Shown here in pieces: positions 1 to 5,461 of a stretch of DNA of 5,478 bases. The first letter of the stretch is position 1. Every line of letters starts with the position of its first letter. The position numbers were made by a program, and so were the translations under genes. Source of the DNA: Bacillota bacterium (GTDB lineage Bacteria; Bacillota; Clostridia; Acetivibrionales; JANLFN01). The stretch is taken from contig JAEWTV010000100.1 of NCBI GenBank assembly GCA_023397675.1, positions 1 to 5,478 of the forward strand, written 5' to 3'. The notes beneath the pieces were generated by a model. The model saw only the letters and a program-made list of their open reading frames with translations, was not told the origin of the DNA and searched no databases.

Positions 1-75
1 GGCCAAATCAACTATATCCTCTTCATTAATGTAATTTGATAATTTATATTGTTGGAATTTATCATTTTTTTTCAT
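1..75 (-). CDS. Anti-sigma factor of module A, N-terminal 25 codons only (cut by window edge)
   Basis: Only the cytosolic N-terminus is present. Translating the minus strand from the ATG at 75-73 gives 25 uninterrupted codons reaching base 1. The peptide begins MKKNDKFQQY and ends EEDIVDLA. It aligns without gaps to the start of the two complete anti-sigma proteins in this window, sharing Tyr10, Asn17 and Leu24, but is clearly more divergent than they are from each other. The ATG overlaps the TGA of the upstream sigma gene in an ATGA arrangement. An AAGGAG ribosome-binding site (90-85) lies inside the sigma coding region, 9 nt before the start, exactly as in the other two modules. The membrane segment and exterior domain are outside the window, so its function is inferred from position and this short match. 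Confidence 0.8.
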   Translation of the reverse strand, partial: MKKNDKFQQYKLSNYINEEDIVDLA

Positions 76-632
76 ATCTGTTTGCTCCTTTCTAATAATA
101 GGTTTTCATATACATACTTTCTGCATCTCCAAAGCCTGTTTTCAACTGCGTGCTTGCTTAACCGATAGTTTGCAGCTATATTCTTAATTGATTCTTGAAA
201 GAAATACCTGTCATAAAAAATGCTTCTGTCTTTTTTATTTAATTTGTTTATTATTTCGATAATCTGCTGAAGATTTTCTTTGGAAATAACAATGTTTTCA
301 GCATTTTCAACAACTGACTGCGGCATATCATCTAATAAGATTTCATTTTGTTTTTTAAGCTTTCTTAAATAATCAAGAGCCTTATATTTACTGAGAATCA
401 GAAGCCATGTCCTAACACTGCCTTTTTCAGGATCATATAAAAGACACTTTTCCCATACATCAGTAAAAACACAATTTGTACAATCTTCTATGTCCTGAAT
501 GTTACCATACCCGTTTAATATTCTGTAAATAAGAGAGTAAACAGATTTTGAGTATGTATCTATCAGGTATTCAATAGCATTAGCATTTTTTTTTGATAAT
601 TGTTCTATAACATTTTGATCTGTGATTTTCAT
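72..632 (-). CDS. ECF-type RNA polymerase sigma factor, module A
   Basis: This is a 186-residue two-domain sigma factor that would direct RNA polymerase to a small regulon, probably including its own operon. The sigma-2 domain covers about residues 15-95: the region 2.2-like DIEDCTNCVFTDVW at 47-60, then GSVRTWL with KALDYLRK at 71-91 for promoter melting and -10 recognition. A variable linker (about 97-123) leads to the sigma-4 helix-turn-helix (about 125-180), whose SIKNIAANYRLSKHAVENRL matches the -35-reading helix pair. There is no extra C-terminal domain, which is normal for ECF factors. The start is set by AGGAGG (643-638) placed 5 nt before the ATG. It is about 86% identical by hand count to the module B copy, so it is the most divergent of the three; the linker differs most. 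Cys51, Cys54 and Cys63 are shared with both other copies, while Cys170 is found only here. The gene overlaps the downstream anti-sigma by 4 bp, implying translational coupling. Confidence 0.93.
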   Translation of the reverse strand: MKITDQNVIEQLSKKNANAIEYLIDTYSKSVYSLIYRILNGYGNIQDIEDCTNCVFTDVWEKCLLYDPEKGSVRTWLLILSKYKALDYLRKLKKQNEILLDDMPQSVVENAENIVISKENLQQIIEIINKLNKKDRSIFYDRYFFQESIKNIAANYRLSKHAVENRLWRCRKYVYENLLLERSKQI

Positions 633-637
633 TAAGC

Positions 638-643
638 CCTCCT
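638..643 (-). promoter_or_regulatory. Ribosome-binding site of sigma factor A
   Basis: The minus strand reads AGGAGG followed by 5 nt and ATG at 632-630. The same site and spacing occur in modules B (3030-3025) and C (5472-5467), which supports MKITDQ as the common N-terminus of all three sigma factors. Confidence 0.85.
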
Positions 644-691
644 GTAGCTGGTAATTATCACTAACCTCTGCAAAGGTGTTTCAATAAGTAC

Positions 692-717
692 TACGTAAAG
701 AGACCATGTTTATTCCC
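692..717 (-). promoter_or_regulatory. Candidate ECF-type (autoregulatory) promoter of module A
   Basis: The minus strand reads GGGAATAAAC (717-708), 12 nt, then CGTA (695-692), about 60 bp before the sigma ATG. A GGAAT/AAC-type -35 box with a CGT-containing -10 box is the usual look of ECF-dependent promoters, and ECF operons commonly autoregulate. Module B has the same two boxes with the same spacing; within the span the only base change is in the spacer. Because the surrounding region is also well conserved between modules, conservation alone is modest support. Confidence 0.55.
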
Positions 718-758
718 AAGAAATATTTAATACAAATTATCATATCAGAAATCATGTT

Positions 759-776
759 TTTTACATTAATGTAAAA
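759..776. promoter_or_regulatory. Perfect 18-bp AT-rich palindrome upstream of the module A promoter
   Basis: The sequence TTTTACATTAATGTAAAA equals its own reverse complement. It sits about 42 bp upstream of the -35 box of the sigma operon, and its 14-bp core TTACATTAATGTAA is kept at the equivalent place in module B. The symmetry suggests a dimeric regulator operator, but AT-rich DNA produces such palindromes fairly often and no regulator gene is in the window. Confidence 0.4.
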
Positions 777-839
777 GCGGTGAATTTATTAAAATTGATA
801 GTGCAATGATATTATTTACCATGTAATGAAAGGATAAAT

Positions 840-950
840 ATGAAAAGTAATCTTTTGATTACATTCATTGTAGTGTTTGTTTGGCAGAAATTTTGTCTTT
901 TTTATATAGGAAAACAAGCTTGGTTATGTAAGATGAAAAGAATATTATAA
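840..950 (+). other. Short plus-strand reading frame, possible gene relic (36 codons)
   Basis: An ATG preceded by AAAGGA at 5 nt opens a 36-codon frame beginning MKSNLLITFIVVF, then WQKFCLFYIG and ending at TAA 948-950. The first 13 residues, a basic start followed by a hydrophobic stretch, resemble a signal peptide or membrane anchor. The equivalent frame in module B starts MRSNLLIGFIAVF but then diverges completely, because an indel of about 58 bp separates the two copies just after codon 14. The shared start with unrelated tails suggests a decayed gene, or chance within duplicated DNA. It is not called as a coding gene. Confidence 0.25.
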
Positions 951-1070
951 ATAAAGATAAATATAAGGATATGATATTAATTGTTTTCAATTGTTTGACC
1001 TCAATATATCATATGAACAACAATTCACGTGATAATTGTATAGTGCACTTAAAATAAAATCAAGAGAACC

Positions 1071-1106
1071 AAATAAAAAACTGCCGGGGAAATGACCACG
1101 GCAGTT
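1071..1106 (-). terminator. Rho-independent terminator of module B
   Basis: On the minus strand, 16 nt beyond the anti-sigma stop, the arms AACTGCCG (1106-1099) and CGGCAGTT (1086-1079) form an 8-bp perfect stem. Two further G-C pairs past one mismatch close a loop of about 6 nt. The stem runs straight into TTTTTTATTT. The plus strand has no T-tract after the hairpin, so it acts on minus-strand transcripts only. Confidence 0.92.
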
Positions 1107-1121
1107 GAGGATTACAAAGAA

Positions 1122-2462
1122 TTACTTATCTATTTTTAATATCCAGGGTCCTTTTTTAACAATTGATATTTTATTTACATTAAGAACCTTAGTATTTTCA
1201 CCAGGGTTATATCGAACTTCAAAGTACTCCAGCAAGCCAGTAACTTCATTAAGTTTTCCCATTCCTATATCATTAACAAAAAATGATTTAATGAATTCAT
1301 TGTTTTTTTCATTTTTGCTCAAATCTACATAAACTCCTAATTGGTTGTTTTCTAGTTTTACTACTCTGGTTATATATATTGGATGTCCTAATATTTCTAC
1401 TCTTTTGTTTAAATCCATTGTCTTGTTTTCAGGAATAGAGAGCTCAAATTTTCCGTTATCTGAAAGTGAATAGTTTATTAATTCAATTTCTGGTATTGTT
1501 ACCAATAAAGGTTTTTGAATCATATCTTTTAAATCAATATCAAACTCATTAAGAGGTCCTATCCGTGTTTCATGTTCATTAAATAGAATCTTATAGTCAT
1601 TCTTATTACCATCAGAAACCTTTATTTTTTCAATTCCATATGAAAATAGCATATAATCTTTTTGAGGAGGGCATAAAAGAGTTATATGTGGTTTATTATT
1701 TCGCTCACTTACTACAGCTGTAACACTAATTCCGTTTTTATTATCGGTAGGACCAAGGTCTGTGTATGAATTATAGTCCTTAACCTTGATAAGGGTTAGA
1801 TTTACAGATAATTTTTCATTATTCTGAAAAACTATCTGTATTGATTGTGGGTATTTGATTTTTCCTTCAATATAAAATATACCTACTAGACCGTTACCAC
1901 CACCTATTTGTGAAGGACGAATATTATATTTATATCCCTTGGCATCTATAGCATACATACCTTGTATAAAATTCTGGCCATTAGCGATAGCAGATGGTTT
2001 ATCGTCACTGGATAATGCATTGCCGGTTGCACTCAAATAGAATGTTGCTGATTTATTATCAACCATCATTCCTTTTATCTGTACTTTAATATCTCCTATG
2101 GCAGCTTCTACAGGCTTTTCCAATACATAGCTTTCTAAAGTTGATGATTCCTCACTTAAAAGCATATTAAAACCTGGAATATACCTGATTACTTTTGTTA
2201 TACTTGCCATAGCAGAGGGAGTTGTGGCTACAAATAAAACAAATACTCCGAGAAAGGCCGCCAGGGATATTCTTAATACAGATTTAGGCTTAATTCGTGG
2301 TTTAAGATTTAATTCTTTCAAGGTTTTAGACCTTATATTGTTTTTCAGCTTTTTTTGCAATTCATGTTCAAAAAGATCCTGTTCGCATGTTAAATCAATT
2401 AACTCTCCATTATTAAAAAAACTAATTACTTCATACTCATTGGAGTTAAATTTATTTCTCAT
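1122..2462 (-). CDS. Membrane anti-sigma factor, module B (DUF4179-like)
   Basis: This 446-residue single-pass membrane protein probably holds the sigma factor encoded just upstream. A cytosolic tail (1-60), rich in Lys, Glu and Leu, contains LTCEQDLFEHELQKKLK and is the likely sigma-binding part. A hydrophobic segment at about 62-84 (SVLRISLAAFLGVFVLFVAT) spans the membrane and is followed at once by TPSAMAS. The exterior part (about 88-446) has no enzyme motif; its alternating polar and hydrophobic strands look beta-rich, with IPGFNMLLSEESS near the membrane and GPWILKIDK at the end. This layout fits the DUF4179-type proteins encoded beside ECF sigma genes in Firmicutes; the family call is by resemblance, not a search. 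No HxxxCxxC zinc anti-sigma motif was seen. Translation is probably coupled: the ATG overlaps the sigma TGA, with AAGGAG (2477-2472) 9 nt upstream. It is about 73% identical, without gaps, to the module C copy. Confidence 0.82.
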   Translation of the reverse strand: MRNKFNSNEYEVISFFNNGELIDLTCEQDLFEHELQKKLKNNIRSKTLKELNLKPRIKPKSVLRISLAAFLGVFVLFVATTPSAMASITKVIRYIPGFNMLLSEESSTLESYVLEKPVEAAIGDIKVQIKGMMVDNKSATFYLSATGNALSSDDKPSAIANGQNFIQGMYAIDAKGYKYNIRPSQIGGGNGLVGIFYIEGKIKYPQSIQIVFQNNEKLSVNLTLIKVKDYNSYTDLGPTDNKNGISVTAVVSERNNKPHITLLCPPQKDYMLFSYGIEKIKVSDGNKNDYKILFNEHETRIGPLNEFDIDLKDMIQKPLLVTIPEIELINYSLSDNGKFELSIPENKTMDLNKRVEILGHPIYITRVVKLENNQLGVYVDLSKNEKNNEFIKSFFVNDIGMGKLNEVTGLLEYFEVRYNPGENTKVLNVNKISIVKKGPWILKIDK

Positions 2463-3019
2463 AATGATTTACTCCTTTCTAACAAAAGGTTTTCATAAAC
2501 ATACTTTCTGCTTCGCCAAAGCCTGTTTTCGACTGCATGCCTGCTTAACCGGTAGTTTGCAGCTATATTCTCAATTGAATCTTGAATGAAATATCTGTCA
2601 TAAAAAATGCTTCTATCTTTTTTGTTTAATTTGTTTATTATTTCAATTATCTGATGCGTATTTTCTTTTGAAATTACTATACTTTCTGTATTTTCAACAA
2701 CTGGTTGCTGTAAATTATCTATAGAGACTTCATTTTGTTTTTTTAGTTTTCTTAAATAATCAAGGGCTTTGTATTTGCTGAGAGTAAGAAGCCAGTTTTT
2801 AACACTTCCTTTTTCAGGGTTATACAAAAGACACTTTTCCCATGCATCAGTAAAAACACAACTTGTACAATCTTCTATGTCCTGATTGTTACCATACCCG
2901 TTTAATATTCTGTATATAAGGGAATAAACAGATTTTGAGTATGTATCCATCAGGTATTCAATAGCATTAGCATTTTTTTTTGATAATTGTTCTATAACAT
3001 TTTGATCTGTAATTTTCAT
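2459..3019 (-). CDS. ECF-type RNA polymerase sigma factor, module B
   Basis: This 186-residue ECF sigma factor has sigma-2 at about 15-95 (DIEDCTSCVFTDAWEKC at 47-63, KALDYLRK at 84-91), a variable linker to about 123, and the sigma-4 helix-turn-helix at 125-180 (SIENIAANYRLSRHAVENRL). The reading frame is open for 14 further codons upstream, to an ATG at 3061-3059, but that start is rejected. The AGGAGG site lies 5 nt before the ATG at 3019-3017, the longer frame exists only here because of one extra C near 3053-3055, and both other copies begin MKITDQ. It is about 94% identical to the module C sigma (12 differences by hand count) and about 86% to module A, so its DNA and promoter specificity should be almost the same. 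The 4-bp overlap with the anti-sigma gene suggests balanced, coupled synthesis of the pair. Confidence 0.94.
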   Translation of the reverse strand: MKITDQNVIEQLSKKNANAIEYLMDTYSKSVYSLIYRILNGYGNNQDIEDCTSCVFTDAWEKCLLYNPEKGSVKNWLLTLSKYKALDYLRKLKKQNEVSIDNLQQPVVENTESIVISKENTHQIIEIINKLNKKDRSIFYDRYFIQDSIENIAANYRLSRHAVENRLWRSRKYVYENLLLERSKSL

Positions 3020-3024
3020 TAAGC

Positions 3025-3030
3025 CCTCCT
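3025..3030 (-). promoter_or_regulatory. Ribosome-binding site that fixes the sigma B start
   Basis: AGGAGG on the minus strand, 5 nt before ATG 3019-3017, selects MKITDQ as the N-terminus. The alternative upstream ATG at 3061-3059 lacks a comparable site and would give an N-terminal extension absent from the other copies. Confidence 0.88.
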
Positions 3031-3079
3031 GTAACTGATAATTATCACTAACCCTCTGCAAAGGTGTTTCAATAAGTAC

Positions 3080-3105
3080 TACGTAAAGAGACTATGTTTA
3101 TTCCC
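3080..3105 (-). promoter_or_regulatory. Candidate ECF-type (autoregulatory) promoter of module B
   Basis: The minus strand reads GGGAATAAAC (3105-3096), 12 nt, then CGTA (3083-3080), about 61 bp before the sigma ATG. Boxes and spacing match module A exactly, and the single change within the span (C/T) falls in the spacer. A shared promoter fits all modules being read by the same or interchangeable sigma factors. Confidence 0.55.
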
Positions 3106-3148
3106 AAGAAATACTTAATACAAATTATCATATCAGAAAACATGTTTT

Positions 3149-3162
3149 TTACATTAATGTAA
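3149..3162. promoter_or_regulatory. Conserved palindrome upstream of the module B promoter
   Basis: TTACATTAATGTAA is a perfect 14-bp palindrome about 44 bp upstream of the -35 box. It matches the core of the 18-bp palindrome in module A; the flanks have changed on one side (TAATAG against TAAAAG). It could be an operator, but no binding protein can be named. Confidence 0.38.
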
Positions 3163-3226
3163 TAGCGTTGAATTTATTATATTGATAGCATAATGGTATT
3201 ATATACCGTGTAATGAGAAGATAAAT

Positions 3227-3307
3227 ATGAGAAGTAATCTTTTGATTGGATTCATTGCAGTGTTTTTTTTGACCATATACAGATGTTCAGACACTAATAC
3301 AGGTTGA
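3227..3307 (+). other. Short plus-strand reading frame, possible lipoprotein-like relic (26 codons)
   Basis: The ATG at 3227 opens 26 codons reading MRSNLLIGFIAVFFLTI and then YRCSDTNTG before TGA at 3305-3307. A basic start, a hydrophobic core and then Cys-Ser-Asp-Thr-Asn resemble the front of a lipoprotein, but the residues before Cys (IYR) are not a valid lipobox and the frame ends 6 residues after the Cys. The ribosome-binding site is weaker than in the module A version. It is best treated as a remnant or a chance frame. Confidence 0.25.
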
Positions 3308-3511
3308 TAAAAAGGAAATAAGAACATTGGTAAAAATTTTGTCTTTTATATATAGGAAAACAATCTTGGTTATGTAAGATGAAAAGAATATTATAAATAA
3401 AGGTATGGATAAGATATTATTGTATTCAATTGTTTGATCTCACAATATAACATATGAACAACTATTTACGAGATGAATGTATACTGTACTTAAAATTAAG
3501 TCAAGAGAACC

Positions 3512-3547
3512 AAATAAAAAACTGCCGGGGAAGCAACCACGGCAGTT
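3512..3547 (-). terminator. Rho-independent terminator of module C
   Basis: On the minus strand, 16 nt after the anti-sigma stop, AACTGCCG (3547-3540) pairs with CGGCAGTT (3527-3520), with inner G-C pairs past one mismatch. The hairpin is followed by a T-tract TTTTTATTTG. Stem and U-tract match the module B terminator, while the loop has changed (GTTGCTT-type against GTCATTT-type), as expected when only the hairpin is under selection. Confidence 0.92.
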
Positions 3548-3563
3548 GATGGATAACAAAGAA

Positions 3564-4904
3564 TTACTTATCTATTTTTAGTATCCAAGGTCCTTTTTTT
3601 ACTACTGTTAAATTATCTACATTGAAAACCTTAGTTTTCTTATCAGGATTATAACTAACTTCAAAATACTCAAGCATACCAGTAACTTCATTCATATGCC
3701 CCATGCTCATATCATCTACAGAAATTATTTTAATATATTCATTGTTTTTTTCATTTTTGCTCAAATCTACATAAATTCCTAATTGATTATTTTCTAATTT
3801 TACTACACGATTTATATATATTGGATGTCCTGAAATTTCTACTTTCTTGTTTAGCTCCATTGATTTGTTTTCAGGAATAGGAAGCTCAAATTTCTCGTTA
3901 TCTAAAAAAGAATTATAATTAAGTTCAATTTCTGGTATTGTTACAGATAAAGGTTTTTGAACCAAATCCTTTAAATCAATATCAAACTCATTTAGAGCTC
4001 CTATTTTAGTTTCATGTTCATTAAAAGAAATTTTATAATTATTCTTATTACCATCAGCAACCTTAATTTTTTCAATTCCATATGAATTTAATATATAACC
4101 TTCAAGAGGAGGCGATAATAGGGTTATATGTTTTTTATCAAATTTATTTTCTACTATAGCAGTAACACTAATACCATTTTTAACATCAGTTGGACCGAGT
4201 TCAGAGTATGAATTATAATCTTTAACCTTTGTAAGGCTTAAATTTATTGATAATTTTTCATTGTTCTGAAAAACTAATTTTATAGATTGGGGGCTTTTGA
4301 TATCCCCATCAATATAAAATATACCTACTAAACCGTGACCAATACCTGTTTGTGAGGCATGTATTTTATATCTATATCCCTTGGCGTCTATAGCATACAT
4401 ATTTTCTATAAAACTTTGGCTGATAGCAGTTAGAGTACTTTTATCATCAGAGGAAAAGGCATTCCCTGTTATACTCAAGTAAAATGTTGCTGAGTTATTA
4501 TCAACCATCATACCTTTTATTTTTACTTTATTATCTCCTATGACAGCTTCCACAGGCTTTTCCAATACATATCTTTCTAAGGGTGATGACTCTTCGCTTA
4601 AAAGCATATTAAATCCTGGAATATACCTTATAACATTTGCTATACTTGCCATTGCAGAAGGGGTAATAGCAATAAATAAAACGAGTACTGCAAGTAGGGC
4701 AGTCAAAGATACTTTTAATATTGATTTTGGCATAAGTTTGGGTTTAAGACTCAATTCATTTAAGGTTTTTGACCTTATTTTGTTTTTAAGCTTTTTTGGC
4801 AATTCAAGTTCAAAAAAATCCTGCTCACAAGTTAAATTAAATAACTCTTCGTTATTAACAGAACTACTTATTTCATAATTATTGAAGTTATATATTTTTT
4901 TCAT
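3564..4904 (-). CDS. Membrane anti-sigma factor, module C (DUF4179-like)
   Basis: This 446-residue protein has the same layout as the module B copy and aligns to it without gaps at about 73% identity by hand count (122 differences). The cytosolic tail is 1-60, with LTCEQDFFELELPKKLK at 24-40. The membrane segment is about 62-84 (SILKVSLTALLAVLVLFIAI), then TPSAMAS and a beta-rich exterior domain to GPWILKIDK. The two copies are identical at 91-107, just outside the membrane. They differ most at the first 20 residues and in exterior patches around 156-167, 181-190, 252-269 and 391-400. If the domain binds a ligand, those patches are where specificity could differ. The ATG overlaps the sigma TGA, and AAGGAG (4919-4914) stands 9 nt before it. 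Its anti-sigma role is inferred from operon position and topology. Stretches also resemble DUF4179 proteins. Confidence 0.82.
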   Translation of the reverse strand: MKKIYNFNNYEISSSVNNEELFNLTCEQDFFELELPKKLKNKIRSKTLNELSLKPKLMPKSILKVSLTALLAVLVLFIAITPSAMASIANVIRYIPGFNMLLSEESSPLERYVLEKPVEAVIGDNKVKIKGMMVDNNSATFYLSITGNAFSSDDKSTLTAISQSFIENMYAIDAKGYRYKIHASQTGIGHGLVGIFYIDGDIKSPQSIKLVFQNNEKLSINLSLTKVKDYNSYSELGPTDVKNGISVTAIVENKFDKKHITLLSPPLEGYILNSYGIEKIKVADGNKNNYKISFNEHETKIGALNEFDIDLKDLVQKPLSVTIPEIELNYNSFLDNEKFELPIPENKSMELNKKVEISGHPIYINRVVKLENNQLGIYVDLSKNEKNNEYIKIISVDDMSMGHMNEVTGMLEYFEVSYNPDKKTKVFNVDNLTVVKKGPWILKIDK

Positions 4905-5461
4905 AATGATTTACTCCTTTCTGACAAAAAGTTTTCATAAACAAACTTTCTACTTCGCCAAAGCCTGTTTTCAACTGCATGCCTGCTTAACCGGTAGTTT
5001 GCAGCTATATTCTCTATTGAGTCTTGAATAAAATATCTGTCATAAAAAATGCTTCTATCTTTTTTATTTAATTTATTTATTATTTCAATTATCTGATGCA
5101 TATTTTCTTTTGAAATTACTAAGTTTTCTGTATTTTCAACACCTGATTGCTGTAAATTTTCTATAGAGACTTCATTTTGTTTTTTTAGTTTTCTTAAATA
5201 ATCAAGGGCTTTGTATTTGCTGAGAGTAAGAAGCCAGGATTTAACACTGCCTTTTTCAGGGTTATACAAAAGACACTTTTCCCATGCATCTGCAAAGACA
5301 CAACTTGTGCAATCTTCTATGTCCTGATTGTTACCATACCCATTTAATATTCTGTATATAAGGAAATAAACAGATTTTGAGTATGTATCCATCAGGTATT
5401 CAATAGCATTAGCATTTTTTTTTGATAATTGTTCTATAACATTTTGATCTGTAATTTTCAT
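4901..5461 (-). CDS. ECF-type RNA polymerase sigma factor, module C
   Basis: This 186-residue ECF sigma factor has the same domain order as the other copies: sigma-2 (15-95, with DIEDCTSCVFADAWEKC), linker, and sigma-4 helix-turn-helix (125-180). It differs from the module B factor at only 12 positions by hand count. Most of these are in or near the linker (100-120) and the last 15 residues; the recognition helix region IENIAANYRLSRHAVENRL is unchanged. It should therefore read essentially the same promoters. The start is fixed by AGGAGG (5472-5467), 5 nt upstream. Cys51, Cys54 and Cys63 are conserved. The TGA overlaps the ATG of the downstream anti-sigma by 4 bp. The promoter lies off the right edge. 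Confidence 0.94.
   Translation of the reverse strand: MKITDQNVIEQLSKKNANAIEYLMDTYSKSVYFLIYRILNGYGNNQDIEDCTSCVFADAWEKCLLYNPEKGSVKSWLLTLSKYKALDYLRKLKKQNEVSIENLQQSGVENTENLVISKENMHQIIEIINKLNKKDRSIFYDRYFIQDSIENIAANYRLSRHAVENRLWRSRKFVYENFLSERSKSL

Larger units (their letters stand above)
633..1070. other. Intergenic region between anti-sigma B and sigma A
   Basis: This gene-free stretch of about 440 bp contains the 5' leader and candidate promoter of module A (up to 717), the 18-bp palindrome at 759-776, and a short plus-strand reading frame at 840-950. The rest, up to the terminator U-tract, is AT-rich with stops in all frames. It aligns along most of its length to 3020-3511 upstream of sigma B, apart from small changes and one indel of about 58 bp near 884. 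Beyond these items no gene, RNA or mobile element was recognised. Confidence 0.7.
1071..3105 (-). repeat. Tandem module B: promoter, sigma, anti-sigma, terminator
   Basis: This complete transcription unit is one copy of the repeated module. Its sigma ATG lies 2387 bp from that of module A and 2442 bp from that of module C. All parts occur in the same order and orientation as in module C (3512-5478 and beyond) and, as far as visible, module A (1-717). No transposase, integrase or flanking terminal inverted repeat was seen, so the copies look like tandem segmental duplications. Confidence 0.9.
3020..3511. other. Intergenic region between anti-sigma C and sigma B
   Basis: This stretch of about 490 bp holds the leader and promoter of module B, the conserved palindrome core at 3149-3162, and a short plus-strand frame at 3227-3307. 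It also has a segment of about 58 bp (roughly 3272-3329) that is absent from the equivalent region upstream of module A. The remainder is AT-rich with frequent stops in all frames. No further gene, RNA or mobile element was recognised. Confidence 0.7.

Noticed and set aside
678..683. TGAAAC on the minus strand as an alternative ECF -35 box
   Set aside because: No CGT-type -10 box follows at 16-17 nt; it would also place the start of transcription on top of the ribosome-binding site.
1020..1039. Inverted repeat ACAATT...AATTGT around a TCACGTGA palindrome
   Set aside because: The equivalent stretch of module B (about 3460-3480) has lost both the arms and the centre, so it is probably chance in AT-rich DNA.
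1105..1332. Plus-strand open frame of 75 codons
   Set aside because: It lies wholly antisense to the anti-sigma B coding region and terminator, lacks a family match, and arises from the low stop density opposite that gene.
2224..2589. Plus-strand open frame of 121 codons
   Set aside because: It is antisense across the anti-sigma B / sigma B junction; both minus-strand genes are strongly supported, and the frame has no recognisable domain.
3020..3061. 14-codon N-terminal extension of sigma B (start MQRVSD)
   Set aside because: It depends on one extra C not found in module A, lacks a good ribosome-binding site, and would read through the AGGAGG that serves the conserved MKITDQ start.
4540..4878. 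Plus-strand open frame of 112 codons
   Set aside because: It is antisense to the membrane segment and N-terminus of anti-sigma C; its hydrophobic look mirrors the complementary strand of a real gene.
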